Shown here: one piece after another, positions 14,729-22,636 of the stretch
Numbering within the stretch: position 1 is the first letter of the stretch
How the letters are laid out: every line of letters starts with the position of its first letter
Assembly: GCA_965220465.1 (NCBI GenBank)
Contig: CBDCPZ010000023.1
Coordinates: 795,216 to 859,215, forward strand
Direction: 5' to 3'
Length of the DNA: 64,000 nt
Source: JAHDHW01 sp965220465
Lineage (GTDB): Bacteria; Bacteroidota; Bacteroidia; Chitinophagales; Saprospiraceae
The notes under the pieces: generated by a model
The model's input: the letters and a program-made list of their open reading frames with translations, nothing else
The model's database searches: none
What the model was told of the DNA's origin: nothing
Translations under genes and position numbers: made by a program

Positions 14729-14791
14729 CTACCTTCCCAGAACGGAAAAAGTACAACAACAACATATAATATAGAGATTATATTTTATCAT
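14729..14791 (-). CDS. Poly-cysteine leader peptide 1 (20 aa)
   Basis: ATG at 14791-14789 opens a 20-residue ORF, MIKYNLYIICCCCTFSVLGR, ending in TAG at 14731-14729. Four TGT codons in a row occupy 14753-14764. The codons just after the Cys run (ACT TTT TCC) and the segment GGGAAGG at the end of the ORF are partly complementary. GGGAAGG can also pair with CCTTTCC in the first arm of hairpin 1. That gives the regions needed for classical translation-coupled attenuation: a ribosome stalled on Cys codons would free GGGAAGG to block the terminator. The mechanism is inference; the ORF, its Cys run and the hairpin are directly visible. Confidence 0.75.
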   Translation of the reverse strand: MIKYNLYIICCCCTFSVLGR

Positions 14792-14861
14792 AACTGCTTA
14801 CAATATTAAAACCATTACCCTGAAAATGCAAGCCTTAAGCAAGTTAATTATCATTAATATT

Positions 14862-14869
14862 CAAAAATA
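14862..14869 (-). promoter_or_regulatory. Candidate -7 promoter element for the leader-cysM operon
   Basis: Read on the minus strand the sequence is TATTTTTG, matching TAnnTTTG. It lies between the end of mqnA and leader peptide 1, 70 bp before the leader 1 ATG. No good TTTG -33 box is seen at the expected spacing, so transcription could instead continue from mqnA. Confidence 0.45.
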
Positions 14870-14930
14870 CCATATTAAAGGTATGTTTATTTGAAAATAT
14901 AAAATGTTTATTAGTTTGATTGTCAAAACC

Positions 14931-15713
14931 CTAACTCGAAACAAGTCCTTGTGAAAGACTGGGTTGTATTTTAATGTTCATTTCAGACAAAAAGAGAGAC
15001 AAGGCATTTCGCTTATTGTTATCAAAGTTATAGCTGATATTATTGGTAAAGTATTCTTGAAGATCAAACCCAGGCTGTGGAGTTGGTAATAAATAAACCA
15101 GCTTTGGAATATGATTAACTCCATTGGAAAGCGCCTGATTAAATAGGGTCAAAAAAGTATCATCCAATGGTCGATTGCTCACCCATGCAGCATAAACAAA
15201 TGGTAAGCTTGTATAATTATTCCAGGCTTCTCCGAGGTCATAGGAATAAGGAAATTGAGCATGCATTTGGATCGCCCGATCTCCTATAACCAAAGCCGCT
15301 GTTGACTCTTTTATTTTATTCTCAAAACCAACTTTAGCATCAATCAATTTTGGAGAAACCTTCCAATGCTTTTCTAGAAGAATTTTAGCCAACTCAACGG
15401 AAGTTCGGGAATGATAATCCAAATAAATTTCTGTAATTTCTTCAATCGGCTTTTCACTAAAAATGCAAACTGTTTTAACACTTCGAATAGAACCGATACA
15501 AAAATCAGAGACAATGTGTGGCGTTTTCAACTCAGGTAAAACCGCAACCGGAACCAAGCCCAAATCAACTTCTCCATTTTTCAACTTTTCAGCGCAAACG
15601 GAAGGAATATCCAATTTTAAATCGATAAAATCATCAACTCTATTGTTGAAAATTCCATATAAAAATGGCTTGGTGTTCAAGTAACTAACCGCTGTGACTT
15701 TGAGTTTTGTCAT
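14931..15713 (-). CDS. mqnA: Chorismate dehydratase MqnA (futalosine menaquinone pathway)
   Basis: 260 residues with the periplasmic-binding-protein-like fold of MqnA/MqnD. The opening KVTAVSYLNTKPFLYG is characteristic of MqnA, as are LDIPSVCAEKLKNGEVDLGLVPVAVLPEL and the ALVIGDRAIQ segment. MqnA dehydrates chorismate to 3-enolpyruvyl-benzoate, the first committed step of the futalosine route to menaquinone. No signal peptide is present, in line with a cytoplasmic enzyme. The start overlaps the phosphatase stop by 4 bp (ATGA type), indicating translational coupling, and mqnE lies further upstream on the same strand. Confidence 0.93.
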   Translation of the reverse strand: MTKLKVTAVSYLNTKPFLYGIFNNRVDDFIDLKLDIPSVCAEKLKNGEVDLGLVPVAVLPELKTPHIVSDFCIGSIRSVKTVCIFSEKPIEEITEIYLDYHSRTSVELAKILLEKHWKVSPKLIDAKVGFENKIKESTAALVIGDRAIQMHAQFPYSYDLGEAWNNYTSLPFVYAAWVSNRPLDDTFLTLFNQALSNGVNHIPKLVYLLPTPQPGFDLQEYFTNNISYNFDNNKRNALSLFLSEMNIKIQPSLSQGLVSS

Positions 15714-16333
15714 TCGTTTTCAGTTTCGTTCAAATGTCTTGTGTCGTTTTCAAATTCAACGATAAAATTCTGATTTTCCCAATGGATTTTAAAAAGCCCT
15801 GTATTGCTGTGTGTGTAAGATTCCATTTCACGAAGATGCTGCCCTTTTACCAAACACATCAGACACCTCAATGTTCTTCCATGGGTACAAACTAAAATTG
15901 ATTTTTCAGGACGGGTTTTTATACTTTCAAGAAACAGGTTGATTCGATTAGCTAATTGACTGGCACTTTCTCCATCTTGCAAACTCGCATCAAAATTACC
16001 AATTGCCCATTGTGCAATCATTTTTTTATAAGCCTCAATCATCCATGGATCACTTTTTTTGCCTTCATGAATTCCCCAATTGATCTCATTGATTTCTGCC
16101 CAAGATTCGTGAGGAATATCTTTATCAAAAAAAGGCTTGACGGTTTGAAAGGTACGCTTTAAAGCAGAAGTGATAATTAAATCAAAACGGTGTTTTTCAT
16201 AATAGTTAAAAAAAGCTTCCGCCTGTAACATTCCGAACTCATTCAAATCACTATCCACGCCACTACCCTGAACGATATTCAATCGATTCATTTCAGTCTG
16301 GCCATGACGTATAAAATATATTGTTTTATCCAT
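15710..16333 (-). CDS. Histidine phosphatase family protein (phosphoglycerate-mutase-like)
   Basis: 207 residues. The family signature FIRHGQTEMNRLNIVQG carries the phospho-acceptor His near residue 10. ITSALKRTFQTVKPFF gives the second conserved Arg, the central Glu region is EINEINWGIHEGK, and the second catalytic His is in ILVCTHGRTLRCLM. The substrate is unknown; family members act on sugar phosphates, nucleotides such as alpha-ribazole phosphate, and other small molecules. Its place between mqnE and mqnA, with a 4-bp overlap into mqnA, raises the possibility of a role tied to menaquinone or nucleotide salvage. That is context only. Confidence 0.88.
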   Translation of the reverse strand: MDKTIYFIRHGQTEMNRLNIVQGSGVDSDLNEFGMLQAEAFFNYYEKHRFDLIITSALKRTFQTVKPFFDKDIPHESWAEINEINWGIHEGKKSDPWMIEAYKKMIAQWAIGNFDASLQDGESASQLANRINLFLESIKTRPEKSILVCTHGRTLRCLMCLVKGQHLREMESYTHSNTGLFKIHWENQNFIVEFENDTRHLNETENE

Positions 16334-16451
16334 AAATTACCTTATAGACCTAAAAATTTCTGTGTTTTTAGTCATTGAAAATCATAACACAAAAGTCTCC
16401 TTCGTCGATTTGAATTTTAATTTTCATTGACCACAGAATATTTTATAGTCA

Positions 16452-17645
16452 CTATTTATTCACCACGGGCAACGAAACATATCCGCGATATTCATTATCA
16501 GCTTCAAAAACATGATCCGTATAATCATTTACAACATTGTAAAGCGTGTCTCGCTCTACCGGCTTGCGCCCTACCCTTCTGATCATATTGACCAGCTCCT
16601 CTGTGCTCATTGCCGGGTTTTGTTCTTCCGAGCCTGCCATCGTATAAATTTTTGTTGTATCGTCGATAGTTCCATCAATATCATCCACACCAAATGCTAA
16701 AGAAACCTGAGCAGTGTTTCTGCTAATCATTGGCCAATAAGCCTTGATGTGATCAAAATTGTCTAAATAAATCCGGCTGATTGCATAATTTCGCAAATCT
16801 TCAATCACCGTCGATTCCGGAACATGTGACATTTGATTGTCTTTGTTTCTGAATTTTAATGGTATGAAAGTCTGAAATCCGCCTGTTTTGTCTTGCAATA
16901 TTCGCAGCTCTTCCAAATGATGTATTCGGTGTTTAAATCTTTCAACATGGCCGTAAAGCATCGTGGCGTTTGAGCGCATTCCCAGTTTGTGCCATTCTTC
17001 GTGAATTTGGAGCCATTCGTCGCCGCTGCATTTTCCTCCAGCAATTTCATCGCGAATTTCAGGATGGAAAATTTCCGCTCCTCCTCCGGGCATGCTATCC
17101 AAACCAGCTTCTTTCATCAACTTCATGCCTTCTGCGTAGCTCACTTTCCCTTTTTTGAAAATGTAATGATATTCTACCGGAGTCAGGGCTTTAACATGCA
17201 AATCGGGGCGATGTGCTTTTATATTTTTAAAAAGGTCAGCATAAAATTTCAGATCATACTGCGGCAAAACACCTCCGACGATATGCACTTCAGTGACCGG
17301 TTTGTCGTCATACTTTTTGATCATATCCATCATCTCCTCCATCGTGTACTCCCAGCCATCTTCCCGTTTTTTGATCAGTCGGGAATAGGAGCAAAAAGAA
17401 CAAGTGTACAAACAAACATTCGTAGGTTCAAGGTGAAAATTTCGGTTGAAATAGGTTTTATCTCCATGCTTTCTCTCTCGGATATAATTGGCAAGGGTTC
17501 CCAAATAACCCAAGTCCGCTTCGTCAAACAAAAACAAACCTTCTGCTTCCGTTATCCTTTTTCCATCGACAACTTTCTTTGCGATTTGTTGAAGTTCTAG
17601 CTTTAGATTGACATCATTGAGTATAACTTCTATTTTATTCTTCAT
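16452..17645 (-). CDS. mqnE: Aminofutalosine synthase MqnE (radical SAM)
   Basis: 397 residues. The radical SAM cluster motif is CLYTCSFC with Cys78, Cys82 and Cys85. Further family marks are VTEVHIVGGVLPQ, ALTPVEYHYIFKKGK, AGLDSMPGGGAEIFHPEIRDEIAGGK, SNATMLYGHVE and FQTFIPLKF. The GGGAEIFHPEIRDEI segment is typical of MqnE rather than MqnC. MqnE joins 3-enolpyruvyl-benzoate and SAM to make aminofutalosine. Together with mqnA downstream it supports menaquinone synthesis by the futalosine pathway. mqnB, mqnC and mqnD are not in the window. A TACCTTTG -7 element lies 46 bp upstream. Confidence 0.94.
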   Translation of the reverse strand: MKNKIEVILNDVNLKLELQQIAKKVVDGKRITEAEGLFLFDEADLGYLGTLANYIRERKHGDKTYFNRNFHLEPTNVCLYTCSFCSYSRLIKKREDGWEYTMEEMMDMIKKYDDKPVTEVHIVGGVLPQYDLKFYADLFKNIKAHRPDLHVKALTPVEYHYIFKKGKVSYAEGMKLMKEAGLDSMPGGGAEIFHPEIRDEIAGGKCSGDEWLQIHEEWHKLGMRSNATMLYGHVERFKHRIHHLEELRILQDKTGGFQTFIPLKFRNKDNQMSHVPESTVIEDLRNYAISRIYLDNFDHIKAYWPMISRNTAQVSLAFGVDDIDGTIDDTTKIYTMAGSEEQNPAMSTEELVNMIRRVGRKPVERDTLYNVVNDYTDHVFEADNEYRGYVSLPVVNK

Positions 17646-17690
17646 TCTTACGGATTTGAAACCTGATTTTTTTTCAGCTCAATTGAATCA

Positions 17691-17698
17691 CAAAGGTA
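17691..17698 (-). promoter_or_regulatory. Candidate -7 promoter element of mqnE
   Basis: The minus strand reads TACCTTTG, a full TAnnTTTG match, with its near edge 45 bp before the mqnE start codon. No TTTG at the usual -33 spacing was found. Confidence 0.45.
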
Positions 17699-17864
17699 AC
17701 ACACTTTCACAACTTTCAGTTTTCATTGAAAGCTCTTTTTTTATTTATTTTTTCCTAAAAAGCTAATTTGGATTCAAAAATAACAGAATTGTTCGTTTAA
17801 TCCTTTTCAATTCGAATCTATTCGATAATTTGCAATCGTAGCGTTAAGTTTTAAAAAAAGATTC

Positions 17865-18755
17865 ATGCTTTCGATATTAATTCCGGTTTACAATTACGAC
17901 ATCAAAAATTTGGTAACAACCCTGCATCAGCAATGCTTGGAAGCTAAAATCGAATTTGAAATCCTTTGCTTTGACGATGGTTCAAATCAAAATTTTAAAA
18001 ATCAAAACAAAGTAATTGGCAAATTAGAACATATAAAAAATAAGGAACTCCCCAAAAACCTTGGTCGATCAAAAATCCGCAATGAACTGGGAAAAGCGGC
18101 AAAATACGATAACCTGCTTTTCATGGATTGCGACTCAAAAGTCATTTCTGTAAATTATATTAAAAATTATATCGAAAAACTTGATCCTAAAAGTTTGCTG
18201 TACGGCGGGAGAGTTTATCAAGTTGAGCCTCCTTCAAAAGTTTTCTATTTTCATTGGTTTTATGGAACACATCGTGAGCAAATACCCCTTGAGCAAAGAA
18301 AACTAAATCCGTATCTTTCCTTCATGACTAATAATTTTTTAATACCAAAAAGCATTTTTTTAAAATTCCTTTTTGATGAAAACCTTACGCAATACGGTCA
18401 CGAGGATACGATTTTTGGATTACATCTTCAGCAAGCTAAAATTCCGATTATTCACATCGAAAACCCTTTGGAACATGAAGGGCTGGAAACAACAGAATCT
18501 TTTCTGAATAAAACAAAACAAGGCGTTGAAAACCTGCTTTATCTTTCGCAACAAAATGAGCTAATCAATACAAAATTGCTGCGTACTTTTAAAAAAGTAA
18601 AAAACTGGGGTTTAAACACTTTGATACTTTATGCATTTTGTCTTAATAAAAATCGTTTAAAAAATCATTTTCATTCCCAAAAGATCAATCTCAAACTTTT
18701 TGATTTTTATAAGCTTGGGCTTTTGATCGAAGCAGATCAGAAACAAAAAACCTAA
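17865..18755 (+). CDS. Family 2 glycosyltransferase
   Basis: 296 residues. The GT-A N-terminus SILIPVYNYDIKNLVTTLHQQC is followed by EILCFDDGSN, and LLFMDCDSKV provides the DxD-type metal site near residue 87. GGRVYQVEPP and GHEDTIFGLHLQQAKIPIIHIENPLEHEGLE form the acceptor-side conserved region. There are no membrane segments, so it is a soluble or peripheral enzyme transferring a nucleotide-activated sugar. The acceptor is unknown, and no other polysaccharide genes are nearby. It is convergent with the following TonB receptor, with only 20 bp between stops. Confidence 0.87.
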   Translation: MLSILIPVYNYDIKNLVTTLHQQCLEAKIEFEILCFDDGSNQNFKNQNKVIGKLEHIKNKELPKNLGRSKIRNELGKAAKYDNLLFMDCDSKVISVNYIKNYIEKLDPKSLLYGGRVYQVEPPSKVFYFHWFYGTHREQIPLEQRKLNPYLSFMTNNFLIPKSIFLKFLFDENLTQYGHEDTIFGLHLQQAKIPIIHIENPLEHEGLETTESFLNKTKQGVENLLYLSQQNELINTKLLRTFKKVKNWGLNTLILYAFCLNKNRLKNHFHSQKINLKLFDFYKLGLLIEADQKQKT

Positions 18756-18775
18756 TCTATTTTTATTCACTTTGA

Positions 18776-21187
18776 CTAAATTGAAATAACGACTCCAAAG
18801 GTAGGAATCAAAGTTCCTTGTGAATCTTGAATCGTTTTCAAAAGATATTTTTGCTCTTCTATCGGGGCATTTGGATTAACGATCATACCATTGCCAATTG
18901 GCGCTCCGTTTTCATCTACCGGCCGATCCAAAATCAATACTTCACTGTCAATTGCAGAGCCCGTCAGATTTTCAAGATCAACATACAGATTCAGGCTCCA
19001 CTTTTTGAAAAACCATTTTTTATCAACTCTCAAATCGATGGTATTGAAAGAACCATTTCGTTTGGTGTTTAACAAATCGTAATTTGGAATCGCAGCACTA
19101 TTTCGCTCCCAGTTTAGAACTAAGGCGGATTTTTCAACATCAAATGGTGTCATCGGCAATCCTGATTGAAAACGCCAATTAATGCCCACTTCCCAATTTC
19201 CTTTAAATCGTTTTCCAACCGTTAAGTTCAGAATATTTCGAGCATCCCACGAAGAAGGTACAAAATCTCCTCTTTTGTCCTCAAACTCACTCCAACCCAA
19301 AGTGTAAGAAACAATCCCATAAAAACCTTTGTAAAGCCTTTGCTGAAATAAAAACTCAACGCCATAACTTCTTCCTTTTGAAGTTGAAACTGCAGGTTCA
19401 TTTCCGATCACCCCAAAATCACCTCCTAAATTGGCCAAGGTAATACTGTCTGCCAATAAAAACGGATAATTATTATAGGCTTTATAATATCCTTCTATGG
19501 TAAATTTGGAGCTGGAAGCGGTGTTAAATTCTATACCAGCAACCACTTGCGAATTTCGAATATATGTGACGCCGTTTTCTTTATTCACAATAGTATCCCC
19601 TTCTTTATATCCCAATACGGTGTAAGGCGGCAATTGATAATAAATACCTGTATTAAAATTAATAGATAAGCGTTGATTCAAAGCGTAGGAAAGTGACAAG
19701 CGAGGGGAAAATTGCTGCAATGGATTATTCATTTGAGAAGAATAGGTGTTCGCATCTGCTCTAAAACCCAAAGAAGCAATAAATCGTTCTTTCATCCATT
19801 TTCGGCTGACATGACCAAAGAATGCGAATTTGTTCATGCTGAATGCTGAAGAATAATTTATAACCACTGGACCGGACGAATTATATACTTTCCTGAAGGT
19901 GGAATTGTTGTATTTTATAAATTCATAAGCTGCCCCAAAGTTGATTTTATAATCACCAATACGTTGTGTGTTTTCTATTCTAAACTTATTTTCGATTTCC
20001 TGAGATTTATAATCTAAGTTCAAATTATCCGGTGAAGAAGAATCGTTATTTTGGTATTTAATGGTTTGGTTATTCAACATATTCCGACTTAAGACAACCG
20101 TCCAAAAACCTTTTTCCTGATAATGTTTATAGACAATTCCGTTGGTATAATTCCACTGGGTTTGGATCGGTAATGCGTCCAGAATATATTGGTTGGTTTC
20201 ATCACGGGTGGCGTCAAAGTTTAGTGAAAAATCGTCAATTGCACCGAGTCCCACAAAATAGATTTCATTTTTATCATTGATTTTAGTTTTGACTTTTACC
20301 TGAAAGTCATCATAGGTTGGTAAAAAAGGCAGATCCAACAGGGAAAATAAAAATTGCAAATAAGACCTTCTTGCTGATACTAAAAATGTCGTTTTATCGC
20401 CAATCGGCCCTTCAAGTGTCAAACCCAAATCGCTGGCTCCAACCGTTGCTGTAAAACCAATTCTGTCATCACGGCCATCTTTTTGTTTAAATTCGAAAAC
20501 CGAGGAAAGCGTGTTGCCCCGATTAGCCGGAAAAGCACCTGAATAAAAATCAACTTCACGAATAAAATCTACATTTATCATTCCGACAGGTCCTCCGCTC
20601 GCACCTTGCGTTGCAAAATGATTAATATTCGGAACTTCCACATCATCGAGATAATACCTGTTTTCGTTTGGTGCACCGCCTCGAATAATTAAATCATTTC
20701 GAAAAGAAGCTGAAGTAGTAACCCCAGGAAGGGTTTGCACCACTTTTGAAATATCCCGCCCTCCGCCAGGGTTTCGCTGAATTTCAGCGGTACCGATAGT
20801 TCGAAGTGAAACCGGGCTTTCTTCCGTTTTCTTAAAAGGAGAGGCTTTAACTACGACTTCTTCGAGTGTTTGAGTATTCTCTTCCAAAGCAACATTTATT
20901 ATTGCCGGTTTGGAATTGGTCACCTGGATTTCATAAATCGTTTGATCTTTATAGCCCAAATAAGTCACTTTCAAATCGTACAAGCCAGGCTCCAGATTAT
21001 CTATTTCATAAAAACCCTCAAGATCCGAAGCGACACCTCGTTCCGTTCCTTCTAAAAGGATATTCGCAAAAAGGATCGGTTCATTATTAATAGCATTTGA
21101 AATCCTCCCTTTGATTATCCCACTTTGCGAAAAAGCTAAACCAGAGTTGATCATTATTAAAAGGAAAAGTATTGTAGTTTTTTTCAT
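18776..21187 (-). CDS. TonB-dependent outer-membrane receptor with carboxypeptidase-like N-terminal domain
   Basis: 803 residues from the ATG at 21187. An upstream in-frame start at 21232 adds 15 residues before the signal peptide (TILFLLIMINSGLAFS), so I prefer the later one. Residues about 25-110 form a CarboxypepD_reg-like domain (IKGRISNAINNEPILFANILLEG). A plug follows (TVQ-like VVQTLPGVTTSASFRNDLIIRGGAPNENRYYLDDVEVP), then a 22-strand-type barrel ending TFGVVISI. No paired SusD is present, so this is a plain TonB receptor rather than a SusCD unit. The substrate is unknown; polypeptide, iron chelate or sugar uptake are all possible. Confidence 0.9.
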   Translation of the reverse strand: MKKTTILFLLIMINSGLAFSQSGIIKGRISNAINNEPILFANILLEGTERGVASDLEGFYEIDNLEPGLYDLKVTYLGYKDQTIYEIQVTNSKPAIINVALEENTQTLEEVVVKASPFKKTEESPVSLRTIGTAEIQRNPGGGRDISKVVQTLPGVTTSASFRNDLIIRGGAPNENRYYLDDVEVPNINHFATQGASGGPVGMINVDFIREVDFYSGAFPANRGNTLSSVFEFKQKDGRDDRIGFTATVGASDLGLTLEGPIGDKTTFLVSARRSYLQFLFSLLDLPFLPTYDDFQVKVKTKINDKNEIYFVGLGAIDDFSLNFDATRDETNQYILDALPIQTQWNYTNGIVYKHYQEKGFWTVVLSRNMLNNQTIKYQNNDSSSPDNLNLDYKSQEIENKFRIENTQRIGDYKINFGAAYEFIKYNNSTFRKVYNSSGPVVINYSSAFSMNKFAFFGHVSRKWMKERFIASLGFRADANTYSSQMNNPLQQFSPRLSLSYALNQRLSINFNTGIYYQLPPYTVLGYKEGDTIVNKENGVTYIRNSQVVAGIEFNTASSSKFTIEGYYKAYNNYPFLLADSITLANLGGDFGVIGNEPAVSTSKGRSYGVEFLFQQRLYKGFYGIVSYTLGWSEFEDKRGDFVPSSWDARNILNLTVGKRFKGNWEVGINWRFQSGLPMTPFDVEKSALVLNWERNSAAIPNYDLLNTKRNGSFNTIDLRVDKKWFFKKWSLNLYVDLENLTGSAIDSEVLILDRPVDENGAPIGNGMIVNPNAPIEEQKYLLKTIQDSQGTLIPTFGVVISI

Positions 21188-21543
21188 TATTGTGTGCTGG
21201 TAAATAAACCTTAGAAACTGAATTATTATCAAAATGTTTAATTCAGTTTGGAAAAATATTTATCAAAATAAAATCACATTTCCCGCAAAGAGAAAAAACA
21301 AAAATTCAAAGAAAAGAAATCTTTTGAATTAAATATCGATTGCTTTTGACTGGATTTGTAAGAATCATTCCTTTTTTCAATTCAAATACAATAATAATAT
21401 ATGTGTTGCTATTAAAATTTACTTCAAAAGAAGCATGCTTCATCCATAGATTTGCAATGTAAGAAATGGGATTCCCTGAAAATTATATTAAAAATCCTGA
21501 TCTGAAATCTAAACTTAGCTCAACTTTAAAAAATCGCTTTAAC
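21188..21543. other. Intergenic region between divergent genes
   Basis: This stretch of about 356 bp separates the TonB receptor (minus) from the barrel protein (plus). It includes the rejected N-terminal extensions of both. AT-rich runs are present, but I saw no clear TAnnTTTG element, hairpin or small ORF. Confidence 0.5.
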
Positions 21544-22242
21544 ATGAAAAAATTAATACTCCTAATATGTCTGATAGCTTGTTTTCTACCCCAAACCAAT
21601 ATTGCCCAAAGTGAAAATACTCTAATTGGTACATCTAATTTATCCAAGCTATATTTAAACGGAGGATATGGACTTTCAAGCGGTCGTTTAACAGGCTTGG
21701 GGTTAAATTTCATCTACCTCAATAACTGGGGGTTTTCCTTAAGCTATAATAAATTTGAAACGCCTGCGAAAAATCTTCCATCCAATTATCAAAACGGCAA
21801 TTGCTCTTTTGGAGGTTGTGAAGGCACAACGGATGTCTTAAATGCTTATACTTTTAGAATGATAAGAGAGTTTAACACAAACTCAAAATTCGTCAGATTT
21901 GGAGTCGAAGGAGGGCTTTCTTTTGTGAGCTACAAACCTGCTGAAATCATTAATAATAATTCCACAAATAATAGTTCTGGGAACTACAGTAGCGGAAATT
22001 CCAGTGGCTCTTCCTATTTCAATGGTTCTTCCTTTTTTGGAACCTCCTTTTCCGCTTATGGTAATAATAACCCTAAAAAATCTGAAAATACTTCTATGGG
22101 TCTCTCATTACGAGCAAAAGTTGCCTTTCCTCTGACAACATTTACAGGACTTGAATTAGCTGCCATTTCTAACATAAATAGATTTCAATCCTATGTCGGA
22201 GCTGAATTATATCTTATTATTGGATTGATTAGAGGCAAATAA
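21544..22242 (+). CDS. Putative outer-membrane beta-barrel protein with Asn/Ser-rich loop
   Basis: 232 residues from the ATG at 21544, which begins the signal peptide (KLILLICLIACFLPQTNIAQ). A longer frame from 21466 adds 26 residues without clear meaning. The mature protein has alternating beta strands (LYLNGGYGLSSGRLTGLGLNFIYL, WGFSLSYNKFE, RFGVEGGLSFVSYKP, MGLSLRAKVAFPL, and the end VGAELYLIIGLIRG). This fits an 8-10-stranded barrel. Between about residues 140 and 185 is a low-complexity insert rich in Asn, Ser and Gly, probably a surface loop. No specific family is recognised. Confidence 0.6.
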   Translation: MKKLILLICLIACFLPQTNIAQSENTLIGTSNLSKLYLNGGYGLSSGRLTGLGLNFIYLNNWGFSLSYNKFETPAKNLPSNYQNGNCSFGGCEGTTDVLNAYTFRMIREFNTNSKFVRFGVEGGLSFVSYKPAEIINNNSTNNSSGNYSSGNSSGSSYFNGSSFFGTSFSAYGNNNPKKSENTSMGLSLRAKVAFPLTTFTGLELAAISNINRFQSYVGAELYLIIGLIRGK

Positions 22243-22636
22243 TAAAAGCAGTCTTAAAATCCATTGAGTGAAACTTAAGTTATTTTTCTTTTTTTATTTG
22301 GAGTCTTTGAATTTAAAATACCTACAGGCCAATAAAAATTTCGTTTAAAAAAAATTGAAAATACAAATAATTAAAGATTATAAAGAAATAGCTCGGTATT
22401 AGACATTTCATATTAAATAAAAATGTTATTTTGTCATTAAAGAATTACTTTTATTAATTTAACATGCTGAAATAATAGGTATTCAAACAAATGATTTATA
22501 AGCATTTTTTATAAAATACAAGTTGATAGAATTTTTCAATTTTTAATTTAATTTTGATAGTTTTATTGGCTGAGCAATTATATTACGAGTTTTAAAACAA
22601 GACTAAACAACTTCAATCAAAGAACCCAAAATTGCT
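22243..22636. other. AT-rich intergenic region upstream of a TonB receptor
   Basis: 394 bp with very high A+T and no ORF of note. It must hold the promoter of the receptor at 22637, but I found no full TAnnTTTG match at a sensible distance, and no hairpin ending the previous gene is evident. Confidence 0.5.

Noticed and set aside
14580..14764. The runs of ACAACA could be a simple CAA microsatellite, making the poly-Cys ORFs an accident
   Set aside because: Both runs fall in frame inside short ORFs with a start and stop, each is followed by a separate terminator hairpin, and both lie directly ahead of a cysteine synthase gene. Chance repeats would not explain the hairpins. The alternative cannot be fully excluded without comparative data.
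14732..14770. Alternative frame in leader 1 starting ATG TTG TTG TTG (Leu-rich peptide)
   Set aside because: The overlapping Cys frame has an upstream ATG and fits the function of the downstream operon, and leader 2 shows the same Cys pattern but no Leu frame of this kind.
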